DNA from: Primula veris
Taxonomy: Eukaryota; Streptophyta; Magnoliopsida; Ericales; Primulaceae
Assembly: GCA_963682055.1 (NCBI GenBank)
Contig: OY821747.1
Coordinates: 33,106,126-33,170,125, forward strand
Length of the DNA stretch: 64,000 nt
Reading direction: 5' to 3'
A program made the translations under genes and the position numbers. A model generated the notes under the pieces. The model saw nothing but the letters and a program-made list of their open reading frames with translations, was not told where the DNA came from and made no database searches. Below are positions 10,500 to 20,778 of this stretch, in pieces (the first letter of the stretch is position 1; each line of letters begins with the position of its first letter).

Positions 10500-13400
10500 A
10501 ACCAGTGTTATCTGGTAATAGCTCATGAAAGAATTAAAATTTCTTTACATAGCCTCCATTCAATACGACCAAAAGCGTATTTTAGAGGAGTTGAAATGTC
10601 TTTCAAGTGGTTGCTACCACATTCTTTAAAGCATTTAAAGTTACCTTATCATTTCGCCTGTCGTCGAAATGATAAATGATTTAAATGCTAAGACATGATT
10701 GTCTGTACTATCATTCGCCTGTCGTCGATTGATAAGAGCATTTTGATATTGTGGCATTGACCGGATGAGATATTCCCGGGTCAAAAGACGATGCTTGATT
10801 TATAATCGCATCGCATTTGGATTCTCTCTGAGAATATATTTCATGATTAATCCGAAATTCATGTCACTAATGCTCACTTTGAAAGACTAGTATGTGTAAA
10901 GATCACGAAAAGAACTCGTAGAATTCTTGTAAAGAATTGAAGGAGTTATTGTGGACTTATCCAACCATAAGACGGACCATAAATATAAATGGTTATGGTT
11001 GATGCATCGACAATAAGGTCACATGATTATTGTGGTCCACAGAAATGCAGCATTTCCTAAACTTCTAGCCCTATCATTTAGTTGATGGCTCATGATCCGG
11101 ATTATCCTGAAAAGTCTAGTTGACTTGATAATTCCGAAGAGTAAAAAAATTGAAATTTCGATTTGAATTACTTGAGTTTGGAAATTCAAATTGAACATCC
11201 TATCGATTATGTTCAGACCCAAATGGACTCACGGAAAGTTTGATGATGCGACTGCAAATGATTGCACGCATTTCTTGGTCTTGCACACCAAGATTTATAT
11301 TTCCGTGTGGGGTTATGCTATTTTGCTGCATTGGTCCGTCATGAGGCCCATAGACACTCAAACACCATATGCGTACTAGCTGGTTACTGGTTATGAGCCA
11401 GAAGTCTCATATTAATGCGTGTTTAGAGTGATTAATTAATATTTTGATTGAGCCGTTCTAGCGTTCAAAATATGGACCTCTGAAGGGGACATAAGTCGAT
11501 TATGAATCTCCTGCCTATCATTTGATAGAGTAACCTTGGCAAGCGATCTCTTGACCGCATGATATGCGAAAGTGACATCGCTAAGACTGTTCTCCCCGTC
11601 GTTAGGGGGAGATTTGCACGTTACCGTTGATAAGGAACGACGTGAAGTAACGTGGCATAACCCACTCAGTCTTAGCTTGATCCCAAAACTGCACTTAGTG
11701 ATAAGTAAGTGCATAGACTTCCTCAAGTCTAACTAAATGCCAGACGCATTTAATGACTTTATGAGATGTCACGAGATCATTTATACCTGCTGCAAAATGC
11801 TTGCAAGGATAGACGTCCCTGTCGGACGCCGTGTTCCTGTCGTAACACGTTGCTTTGGCCGAACCCGCCAAGCAAAGGACGCTGTCGTCGGCCGTCAGTC
11901 TGTCGTCCTTCCCAAGATATGAGGAAGTTGACCGGTTCTTAATTCGTTCAGCCCCAGAGGTGGTGAACTAAAACTCGTTTGTTGCACGAGATTATAAAGG
12001 ATCAAGGAGATGTGTGATTTCCTCCTCATCCTAAGAATCTCGAAATATCTGTCGATCATGATATCTTAGACGATATTGAAGCGAAACGAGACTGTCATTG
12101 ATTACTTGTTCATATATTCGGTGACGACTGATAATATGAACAAATTATGACAGAGAACCATGTACCGTTGCCTGAAGTCAACGTAGAATAGACTGTACTA
12201 ATGGAAACTTGCAATCCAAGTAGACTCCTTAGCGAAAGTGTGTTCGGACCTGTAGTTCCAACACCACCAATGTTAAACGAGTTCGTTTATTTGGTTATTC
12301 GTAAGGAAAAGTGATGAGAATAATGAGATTGTAGAATGCTCGCCTAGTAGCGCAAGGCTTCTCTCACACCTTGGAATTGATTACGAGATGGTTGATTTCC
12401 TCGTAATGGACATTATAACAGTCCCCTACTTTACCAGTTTAGTAGTTTCCGAAAAACTGAGTATGCAGCCATGAATGTGGTCACGGTTTTATCTCTATGG
12501 GGATTTAGACAAAGAGATATAGATGAAGGTCCCTGTGTGACTTCATGTGCTTAAATCAAGTAGTTTCTGACCACGGAACACGATCTCAATTGACTGAGAC
12601 GTTCACTATATGGATTAATATAATCCGAGCGGATGTGGTATACCGCCTAAGTGAGTACTTGATTAGCTTGGGATACTTGAACAAGTATTATGCCCTTGCG
12701 TGTTTTTTTACGCGATCCATTTTTGGATTTGCCTTCGAGATGAAGAATTTTGGGAAGACACGGTAGTGACTCAACCTGATGATTGAGTCTCGTAAATATT
12801 GAATCTAAGTCCATGATTCAGACTACACCCAGAAGGTGTTATGACGTTTTAGTCATCATGACGCTAAGTCGTCAGATTCTCCCATGATCGTTCGATCACT
12901 AGACATTGATATAGACCCAGTCCGTCCCTGATGAGACGATGAAGAGATATTGAACCATAATGTTCATATCTAAGTACAATAAGCGCATCATTGTACTTGG
13001 TCTAATGTGCTAGGACGAACATCTCGTCTGTTGTGAATGGTATAGCTCGACACAACATCGCGCTAACACGCTGCCATCGAAATGGCACTAAAGACAAATT
13101 CCCTTACCTTATGGTAATTTTGGAAGTGGGCTAGTTTATCCCATTTGCGTCATCGAGTGTACCTACCCCCTTCGGTACTCGAATTAACGCAATCCTTTTT
13201 CGGTTATACCGATGCCGGTTACTTATCAGACCCGCATAGGGGATATTCCTAACATGGTATGTCTTTACCATTAGGAATAAGGCGACATCTTGGAGGTCTT
13301 GGAATGACTCTAAACAAATCACTCTGGTTTACTCGTGTTCTATGAGACGACTAGAGAGTTTATATGGTTTCGAGCTCGTATTAGCCATATTTGAATTACA

Positions 13401-13520
13401 TATGTTCTGTCTCACGATCCAGATAAAACACTTGTCATAGAAGACAACTTGTTGTTATTGATCAAGAGAGACATGACTACATTATGCTATTTAGCATTTC
13501 TCGCCGAAATTAATCTTCAC
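10500..13520 (+). pseudogene. Decayed copia pol of the nested element
   Basis: Short stretches in changing frames match the intact pol in the same window in the same order. They are the pre-integrase segment QYDQKRILEELKCLSSG (about 10560), integrase AAFPKLLA (11050) and SVWGYAIL (11300), the linker MPDAFND (11737), reverse transcriptase VVSEKL and YLYGDLD (12445-12505) and RLSEYL (12645), and RNase H DAGYLSDPH (13208). Near 12720 the frame jumps from the segment before the catalytic YVDD straight to FEMK, so the RT active site is deleted. No part can be functional. Described only as a relic. Confidence 0.8.
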
Positions 13521-14283
13521 AAATGAAGTTTAAGAGCATCCAGTTGAATGCTCGTTCTATTCCACGTTAGATTTTCTTGCATCCATTCGTATGTAAGTAA
13601 ATGAGGCATCCAGTCGAATGCTCGTACTCTTTCTTGGAATATGAAATCTTTGCACCCAGTCGTGTGCAAGTGAGGGGGAGCATCCAGGTGAATGCTTATT
13701 GCACTAATTACTACTTAGTCGAAATCTTCGCACCCTGTCGTGTGCAAGTGAGGGGGAGCATCCAGTCGCATGCTCGTGTACTCTTTTTTGTCCTTAGACC
13801 AAGGTTTTTTCCCACTGGGTTTTCCTTGGCAAGGTTTTTAGCGAGACACGTTCCCATCATATCTCACTTAAGATTGCCGAAATTAGGGGGAGTATCCGGT
13901 TGTATACTTCTTACCACTGTGTACTCTTTTGTCCTTCGACTAGAGGTTTTTTCCACTGGGTTTACTCTAACAAGGTTTTGATGAGGCACCTGTTTTGTGG
14001 TTGATCCCCTACTACTACCACTGTTGCACTCTTTTTCCTTCGATCAGAGATTTTCCCATTGGGTTTGCTCTGGCAAGGTTTTGATGAGGCACACTGTTTT
14101 GTGGTTAGTTACTTACATGATATTTCGGCCTATATCATTCGGCTACACAGTTTCTCCTAGGTACCGGTTTTGTCCCACACTGGGTTTTCCGTCCCTAAGG
14201 TTTTTATGTGTTTAGCACTGCGAATGAACTCGACTCAGATCGAATGCATGAAGACGAATAATTCAAGACGTCCAAAGGGGGAG
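13521..14283 (+). repeat. 3' untranslated repeats and polypurine tract of the nested copia element
   Basis: Two repeat families lie between pol and the 3' LTR. One is three or more copies of a GCATCCAGTCGAATGCTCGT-like unit alternating with GTGCAAGTGAGGGGGAGCAT. The other is three copies of CACTGGGTTTTCCTTGGCAA-type sequence followed by AAGGTTTTNATGAGGCAC. The second copia element has the same two families at 59940-60290. Several purine runs (GTGAGGGGGAG) look like extra polypurine tracts. Confidence 0.75.
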
Positions 14284-14506
14284 TGTTGTAAGATATTATT
14301 GGACTATTGGGCCTTACTCATAGTGGGCCTACGTTGGGTTTTCTATCTTGTATAACCCTAATCTCTAGTATATAAAGAAGGTTAGGGTCCCCTTTTATTG
14401 ATACATTCTGATTAATAAAGACTCTATTGCTGTCTCTCTCATATCTCTCTCTATATCTATACATATCTCTATATATATCTATAACGAGCTAATATGTCAC
14501 ACAACA
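14284..14506 (+). repeat. 3' LTR of the nested copia element
   Basis: 223 bp, TGTTGTAAGA...CACACAACA, directly after the polypurine tract. It retains about 33 bp near the end (ATCTCTATATATATCTATAA and following bases) that the 5' LTR lacks. Confidence 0.88.
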
Positions 14507-14780
14507 CTTATGTAATTATAACTAATATATGAAACAAAAAGTATTATAGCTAATATGGTAAAGTGCTTACATTATACGCTAGAGGTACCAGATTCGATTA
14601 TTTTCACTTGCATTTAATATAAATTAATTTATATTTTAATATTGAAATAAGAAAATCATGTTATATAATATAAAATATAAATTAATTAAAACATCGGGTC
14701 GGGTCGGGACTCTTCTCGGTGCGGGTCGAGAACGGATCGGATCGGGATTTCGGGATTTTTTTCCCAGCCCTAGTATAAAT

Positions 14781-15438
14781 TACTAAAAAGCTGTTACAAG
14801 AATCTTTGCAACTTAGAACAGTGGTAGAGTACGCGCATTAGAGAAAATTATGATTGCCATCTTCTTTAATCTTTACTGTGAGTGTTTTTGATCCAGAAAA
14901 CGGATGGTTCGTGCTTTGATCTTTTCGCATGTTGGCTCCTGTCATGTTCCGTTGTTCTAATTACTTACAGGTTAGAGGTGGATCATTAACGTGGTTTCTT
15001 CAGTTAGTTGATTAAATTTATTTTATTTGATTTAGAAAAAAATTAATCGCGACCGGAACTGGTATCAAAATTCTGACAATGTGTTAATATTGCCTGTCCC
15101 AAGTCAAGGTGGAGGGGGAGTAACTTTAATTTTTATCAGAATTATAATATGGAACCGGAAAAGGAATCTGTTAAGACGCTCCCTACTAAGTGATGTGTCA
15201 TCGAATCCAGATAAACGTACGAAGGTTGCTACGGTGTTCCTCAATGGCACGAGTTACATCAGTGTCGTGGCATGATGAATATGGAAAGGGAATTCTTGCG
15301 TTTAGGTCAAATTCCCTTTATAACTATTCCGTTTAAGCTGTCCAATGACTTCATATCATAGAATGCATCTGCAGGTGATGGTTATAAGAAGTTATTTTCA
15401 ATAAAAATAATAATATTACGGACACAACCGGATAGGTC
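14781..15438. other. Intergenic right of the hAT element, unit 1
   Basis: No gene is supported. A 64-codon plus-strand frame (15081-15275) is preserved in unit 2 but broken by a 6-base change in unit 3, and has no recognisable domain. The repeated element TACGGACACAACCGGATAGG directly precedes the MITE. Confidence 0.35.
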
Positions 15439-15816
15439 GAGTCCAAATCTTCTACCCTTATTCTCTATCTTCTTCCGTACCCTATTTCTTATTTTATCCA
15501 AAAACAAATTCTAAAAAAACTTGAAAAAATTTGTACATTTACTGTAAGTCATCAATACATTCAAATAATTATTTTTTTTAAAAAATCCACACGCAATTTA
15601 ATTTGGATTAAATTTATAAATTAGTGTAAATTAAACATTAAATCTTAGAAAATTTGTTTAAAACAATATTATGTCTAAATGTTTTAAAATTTGAATACAA
15701 TATACTATAAAAGCTTATAAATTTGCGGAATAAGTTGTGAAAATTTAATATTATAGTGAAAATAAGCAAGAGAGTACAGAAAGAGATAAAAAATAGGGGG
15801 TAGAAGATTTAGACTC
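15439..15816. mobile_element. MITE of about 380 bp with long terminal inverted repeats, unit 1
   Basis: The left end GAGTCCAAATCTTCTACCC and the right end, read in reverse complement, GAGTCTAAATCTTCTACCCC are inverted repeats extending about 50 bp into CTTCCGTAC and TTCTTATTTT-like sequence. AT-rich interior, no frame. The same family inserted independently in unit 4 (52898-53279), where an approximate 9-bp duplication suggests a Mutator-like element. Confidence 0.7.
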
Positions 15817-16029
15817 AGACAGGCCACATACGTATCATAATAAGTTATGCGGAGTAATAAAAGATTAACCAGGAAAAATAAACTACAAAAGAAAATATAC
15901 ACAAGAATTACAATAAATAATTAAGCACCAAATTAATTAATTACTTAAATAAAACAACTGCACCAATCAACCATAGTTCAGGATCTACTAAGCCTTAATT
16001 CCAATAACTATTGATGGAAAACTGGTGAT

Positions 16030-16162
16030 AAAGAAAGAAAAAGCTACCGAAAAATAGTATTGACGTCGTTAGAGAGCTACCGAAAAATAGTATTAACGGA
16101 AAACTTACGATAAAGAAAGAAAAAGCTACAGAAAAATAGTATTGACGTCGTTAGAGAGCTAC
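16030..16162. repeat. Short tandem repeat downstream of the 120-codon ORF, unit 1
   Basis: Two full and one partial copies of a unit containing AAGCTACCGAAAAATAGTAT and TGACGTCGTTAGAGAGCTAC. It also occurs at 29976-30108 and 42973-43109. The TGACGTCG core is palindromic and bZIP-like. It lies 3' of the minus-strand ORF. Confidence 0.7.
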
Positions 16163-16187
16163 TTTCAATGCTTTTTCTCTACATATA

Positions 16188-16550
16188 TTAGTGCATTGCA
16201 ACTTTTAAACTCCGATCATCTAGCTTCTTTAAATAATCTCTCTTGTTCTTGAGCTTACCATGTCTCTCTTTTTCCCTGCCAAGTTTCTCGCACATGTACC
16301 AATTATAAAAATCTTCATCATCTGATAAAACATCTTCCTTTTCCGCTAATGTATTACGCTGGACTTTTTTGTGTTCCTTGGCTTCTTTTTTCGCCGTTTT
16401 AGGGCTTCTTGGAGTTTCTTGAGAAACTTGATTTTCGAATAGTTCCTGTCTCTGGTAGCAATCGATGAGATTGCGAAATTCAATCTCCATAAATCCTGCG
16501 GGCATCCACATCAGGAATGGATTAAAAGGCATCCACATCATAGCTTCCAT
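16188..16550 (-). CDS. Hypothetical 120-aa protein, unit 1 copy
   Basis: I do not recognise this family. The protein starts with a Met/Trp/Pro/Phe-rich stretch in which WMP(F/A) is repeated (MEAMMWMPFNPF, then MWMPAGF). It continues with a short helical segment (EIEFRNLIDCYQRQELFENQ), a Lys/Glu-rich stretch, an acidic patch LSDDEDF, and a basic C-terminus. No signal peptide, membrane segment or zinc site. Units 1-3 encode it with at most two substitutions (Leu13/Met13, Lys117/Asn117). A TATA-like AATATAAAAAAA lies upstream on the minus strand near 16769-16782. A second frame of 66 codons (16538-16738) precedes it, overlaps its start by 13 bases in another frame, and could act as an upstream ORF. 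It may be real or a gene remnant. Confidence 0.4.
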   Translation of the reverse strand: MEAMMWMPFNPFLMWMPAGFMEIEFRNLIDCYQRQELFENQVSQETPRSPKTAKKEAKEHKKVQRNTLAEKEDVLSDDEDFYNWYMCEKLGREKERHGKLKNKRDYLKKLDDRSLKVAMH

Positions 16551-16866
16551 ATGAATAAGAATATGAATGAAAAATAAAGAAAACCAAAAATCCCAATTAC
16601 TCCTATATAAAAGAATGGTCGATTACAAGGCTTTAAATAGGGTTTGTGTGAGTATTGTTTTCTACTTAAACTAGGATACCAAAATATTGTTGGAACATTA
16701 GGTGTGATTGGACTAGGACTCTCTAAAATTTTCGACATATCTAGTTATGAACAACTTAGGAGAATCTTTGGAAGATTTTTTTTTTATATTTCTTTCCTTT
16801 TAAGGGTTTAATATATCTACCACTCATTTATTTAAATTTGGAAGAAAACAAATGATATAATATTAA

Positions 16867-17083
16867 GAGAAAATTAAGGATTGGTCCACAAAAACAAAAG
16901 TATTTAAGGATTGGTCCGGCTATAAAATTCATTTATTTTATTTATTTTTTAATTGTTTTTGATGACGTCAGCAATTTAATTTTTTTAATGATGTCACCAA
17001 ATGGACCAATCCTTAATTAGTTTCAGTTTCATGGACCAATCCTTAAATACTTGTGTTTTCATGGACCAATCCAAAATTTACCC
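16867..17083. mobile_element. 217-bp Mutator-like MITE present only in unit 1
   Basis: Units 2 and 3 have the uninterrupted site AATATTAAAGG. Unit 1 carries 217 bp flanked by an exact 9-bp duplication TAATATTAA (16858-16866 and 17084-17092). Its ends GAGAAAATTAAGGATTGGTC and, in reverse complement, GGGTAAATTTTGGATTGGTC are imperfect inverted repeats. GGATTGGTCCA-type words recur inside. Confidence 0.85.
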
Positions 17084-17326
17084 TAATATTAAAGGATCTC
17101 TTGCCAAATTGAGTAGTTATCTTCATCTGCATGGTAAAATTCAATGAACATAAATTAGCTACATCAAAATATATTTTTTTACATGCAAACCTTGTTTTCA
17201 CACAAATGTTATGAAATTATAAATCCGCTTAATCCGCCCAATCCGGTTAATCTCTTAGACTTCTAGGCTGTGCCTACCGTATATGCACCGTCTAATTTGC
17301 GCATAGACGCACATTTTAAAACACTG

Positions 17327-17363
17327 GTTAGTCCACATAAAATCCCCATTTTAAACCTCCTCC
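17327..17363. repeat. Truncated third copy of the PR-1 upstream segment
   Basis: GTTAGTCCACATAAAATCCC followed by CATTTTAAAC matches the first 30 bases of the segment at 624-728 and 19078-19188. Equivalent copies lie at about 31050 and 44050. Confidence 0.55.
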
Positions 17364-17639
17364 AGGGGGATTCATGGGCTTAATTATGATGAAGAAGAAT
17401 GGTGGTATAATACTGGAAAAAGAACAAAGTGGAAAAGAGTTGGTGTTAAAAAAGAGAGGGAAAGAGTGAGAACCAGATCCCACTATTTACCAAGAAAACG
17501 TTAGTTTCGTTAACCCAACTTACGAGTTTTTATGGTTCAATGTTTGCTATGTTTTAAGATCAAAGGAAGCAAGCGTAAGCGAGGGCCACAAACTCTTTAG
17601 ACCAAGCTCCCTGAAACAAGCAGGGGAGCATTAACTTGC

Positions 17640-17708
17640 GTCAAGGTCGGAATCCCGAATTCGGAATTTAAAGCTAAAAGCGAAGATCAATACCTATAAG
17701 CGAGAGTA

Positions 17709-17751
<43 letters not shown>

Positions 17752-18288
17752 TATTACTTTATGTTTAGAGGTCTTATGAGGCCTTGAAACAAATATTTGC
17801 AAAAAACCTCTCTAATTAATTTATTTACCAAAATATCTTTAATTCAAACAGAAAAAACTGCCCAGCAATATAAATCGTATAGAAACTGCTCTCTCTTATT
17901 TCTTCCCAATCCCACTTTCTAACCCCTTCTCGCAGAGTAATATTATCATCTCTCTATATATATCTTTTACAGTTTTACTCTTTATTTATTTTTAGTGAAG
18001 ATTTTACTCTCTCTATCACAGATATTCTGATTTTTTTAGTATTATGTAAACTTTTATCTGTATTAATTATGAGTTTTTTAAATGTTGATTTTATAAACGA
18101 TTATCGATAACCCATACGTTTCACCACGCATCGCGTGGGCACGCACGCTAGTATATATATATATACAGTTAAAAGGCTGGCCTCTCAACTTTTTACCACT
18201 ACAACGTGAAGTTTACTAGTTAATGTCCTTTTCCTATAAAAAAAATTTTAAACCTCTTTTTCATCTTTCAACTTCGATGTAATAAGAA
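17640..18288. other. Unit 1-specific segment with TA microsatellite
   Basis: Absent from units 2 and 3, where GGGGAGCATTAACGTATGGC joins directly to the following block. It contains a TA tract (17710-17751), pyrimidine-rich sequence, and the Helitron-like end described separately. No gene seen. Confidence 0.6.
17949..18151 (+). mobile_element. Helitron-like element (3' hairpin and CTAG end)
   Basis: The 3' end shows CCACGC-ATC-GCGTGG, a perfect 6-bp stem hairpin, then GCACGCACG and the terminal CTAG followed by host T. This is the Helitron 3' signature. A TC-starting end (TCTCTCTATATATATC) preceded by A is found 203 bp upstream and is the best candidate 5' terminus. No coding capacity. The 3' end is convincing; the 5' end is a guess. 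Confidence 0.5.
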
Positions 18289-19077
18289 GCTAGGTGGGTT
18301 CTTACCCATTTTAATTAAATAAAATAAAATTGTTAATCCTTTTTCACCATAAGTTAACTTATGGCTTTAGTGATGGTCACATATTGGTTCCGGAAAATAT
18401 TTTCCTAAAAAACTCATATTCCCACGAAACAAACACACCAAAAGATGTATTTTTCTGGAAAATATTTCCGACAAAACAAACAAAGCCTAATGTAAAGAAT
18501 TTTTTACAAATATGTAGCCGAATCGTGAAATCATTAGTAATAGATCACCTTCTTCTTGTATGTCATCATTAAAGTCAATGGAATTGACGAGAAATCGATA
18601 CGGCTATCTCATATAAGACCCGATAAAAATTGCATACCAAATCCAAAGTGCAAACAACACTAAGTAATCCAAGTCAACCCACATTGATGACTAATAATGG
18701 ATAATCATATCTCTTAGACGTACTAAATACAACTTATGAATAAGTAAAATAATTTAAATAAAAAGCATACATAAAAAACCAAAATTTCAAAAAAAACCAA
18801 CAAATTCAAAAAAAAAACAAAAAAAAACTAATAAAAACATGTCAACTTTATCTCTCTCTTAAAATAAATAAAAATCAAAATAAATACTTGGAGCTATGTA
18901 CACCATGATATTCTAATTCAAATTTATCCAGTGTTCTTTTTATGTGATAGAACAATATGTCAACCTGATCCGGTATGTTAGGCGTCGCCTAATTTACGTT
19001 CAATCCATTTAACCCGCTTAATCTCTTAAAGTTTTAGACTCTGCATACCGCCTAGGCACACATTTTAGACCACTGGT
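18289..19077. other. AT-rich intergenic, unit 1
   Basis: No gene seen. Contains A-rich low-complexity sequence (18770-18840). At 18975-19075 there is a block with CGCCTAGGCACACATTTTA that resembles the block at 17225-17325 and directly precedes the duplicated PR-1 upstream segment. Confidence 0.4.
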
Positions 19078-19188
19078 TAGTCCACATAAAATCCCCATTT
19101 TAAAAATTTCGTTGCTCATGTTTTAGTTTTCCATATTTTTCTGGTTATTAATTATATTAACCACACAAAACTTTATCTCCACTTTATA
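19078..19188. repeat. Second copy of part of the PR-1 upstream region, unit 1
   Basis: About 110 bp from GTCCACATAAAATCCCCATT to CTTTATCTCCACTTTATA match the PR-1 promoter region 624-728 (and 21444-21545) with a few substitutions, in the same orientation. It lies about 2.4 kb upstream of the promoter copy in the next unit. Sister copies: 32196-32302 and 45194-45299. Confidence 0.75.
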
Positions 19189-19530
19189 GACCTTTGCAAT
19201 TGATTATGAGCTAATAATACATCATTTTTTCCAAAACACTACAATATCATCTCGGTACAAATAATTTCTAATATAACATCTAGATAAAAAAAAAAATTCA
19301 TCAACATACAAATAATTATAACATCTAGATAAAAAAAAAAATTCATCAACATACAAATTTTATGACTAACCTCAACATTAACTTGCTAGACTTCCAAATA
19401 TGATGTCACGGTACTAAACAATGTAATAAATAAATCAAAGAAGACTAGGCAACAACCGAATGACCTATAAGACATGCGACTAGATCTAAACTAACTTATT
19501 TCAACTCTAAATTGGTACGTAGGACTTTCA

Positions 19531-20270
19531 GCTCTGATACCAAAAAAATATAACATCCCAGACCCGTGGGTGTCACACGACTGAATAACACGTGTGGCAG
19601 CACGTGCTAAACAAAGTTTAAAAGGAATAATTATTAAACACTCGCTAAATAACTCATTAAATATAATCTCGAAAATTATGTTCATTACAAGAAACTTAAT
19701 CTCTTACAAGATAAAATAAAAATAAAGTAATCACAACGGAATTAACACTTAATTTTAAAGGTCTGTCTGGTCCCCAAACTAACTGATATCATCTCTTATT
19801 AACTGCTTGTAATCTGAAAACATTTTAAAAAGGGAGGGGTGAGATAAACAAGCTCAATGAGAGAGAATGTATTACAATATATAATATAAGAGACAAAAAT
19901 AAGATTTTACTTTTCAGTTTCTTGCAAAATAATAATTTGTTTAATAAAAATTCTCAATGCATAAGTATTTAGAATTTACTTGAATATAAAAGATAAATAA
20001 ACTTTTCACTTTTCTATCATCAAGATTAAATCGATCGCAATAATAATAATAAAATATCTTTCTTTATTTTTATGATAAAAGCAAAATGATAACATGTATA
20101 TTTTAGGCTACCAAGCCCGATTGACTTTCTCAATATCTTTACCGTCGATATTTTTCTGAGGTGTATAAACCATACGTGCACTACGTAATTAAGGTCACCA
20201 CATCATGACCGCTGAGTCTCTTCCTTAAAACATTCCGCTTAACGAAGCTATGTACAATCGCTAAGTTAAC
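19531..20270 (-). mobile_element. LTR-like remnant with primer binding site, unit 1
   Basis: Minus-strand TGGTATCAGAGC (plus 19531-19542) is the exact primer binding site complementary to initiator tRNA-Met. It follows an LTR-like end, GGGATGTTATA, with the motif CCCAGACCCGTGGGTGTCAC just inside. Sequence typical of LTRs (ACGTGTGGCAGCACGTGCTA, GGGGTGAGATAAACAAGCTC) extends to about 20270. No coding part and no second LTR seen, so this is a fragment or solo remnant, probably Ty3-type. The outer edge is uncertain. Confidence 0.5.
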
Positions 20271-20778
20271 CGTTGAGAACTAAACTCTTTCGTTTAGTTG
20301 CCAACGTCACCCCACTTTCCTCTTCCACTTATAGGGGATTCTCCGTTGGACTTATTCTCATGGTCCCAAATACAAATCATAAGCAAATCATAAAAACAAT
20401 AATCTTGAAACCTTATACAGATACACTATATATAACATTTATCTTTATAAGATATAAACTCATTCACTTTATACAGATTCACTGCATATAAATCACTTTT
20501 TTTTTATTCTTTTCTTTCTTTCAATATTTCTTTGTTTTCGTAACAATATAAAATCAATGTTTACATGTATAAATAGTACTTGAAAAATATTGCCCATGAG
20601 CCTGTAAAACATTAACAAAAGATGCAATGAAATATTTATTATAGCAAGACAAAACCCAATCATCTGATTCCTCAACTACAGCTAGTCTGAAACACTTATA
20701 TCACGAAAGCTACAACCTTATGCGAACAGTAGCTTGAGCAAGTAATTAGCACACGGTTTTCTTGTTCCCCTTCTATTA
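20271..20778. other. AT-rich intergenic at unit 1/unit 2 junction
   Basis: No gene seen. Contains two copies of TTATACAGATACACT-like sequence (20412, 20469) and T-rich runs. It continues without a visible break into the sequence homologous to base 1. Confidence 0.4.

Larger units (their letters stand above)
7482..14506 (+). mobile_element. Ty1/copia LTR retrotransposon nested in the hAT element (unit 1 only)
   Basis: Complete insertion of 7025 bp bounded by a 5-bp duplication CTTAT at 7477-7481 and 14507-14511. Units 2 and 3 keep the empty site (28373-28385 and 41392-41404). It has two LTRs, decayed pol remnants in sense orientation, and a polypurine tract AAAGGGGGAG at 14274-14283 directly before the 3' LTR. 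The coding part is full of stops and shifts. Clearly related in sequence to the copia pol at 60292-63897. Confidence 0.92.
6909..14772. mobile_element. Short non-autonomous hAT element, unit 1, split by a copia insertion
   Basis: The ends are TAGGGCTGGG (left) and CCCAGCCCTA (right), a perfect 10-bp terminal inverted repeat. They are flanked by an exact 8-bp duplication GTATAAAT at 6901-6908 and 14773-14780, which is the hAT-type signature. Without the copia insertion and its duplicated target the element is about 834 bp. GC-rich subterminal motifs (GGGTCGGATC, GGGTCGGGTCGGG) sit near both ends and the interior is AT-rich. No transposase frame is present, so it must have moved in trans. Confidence 0.85.
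1..20778. repeat. Tandem PR-1 repeat unit 1 (expanded by insertions)
   Basis: Base 1 aligns with 20779, 33812 and 46807, and the sequence that follows is nearly identical in all four places, so this is the first visible unit of a tandem segmental array. It may begin left of the window. It is about 7.7 kb longer than units 2 and 3 because it alone contains the copia element (7482-14506), a MITE (16867-17083) and the segment 17640-18288. It lacks about 50 bp present in units 2 and 3 at 31480-31530. Confidence 0.93.
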
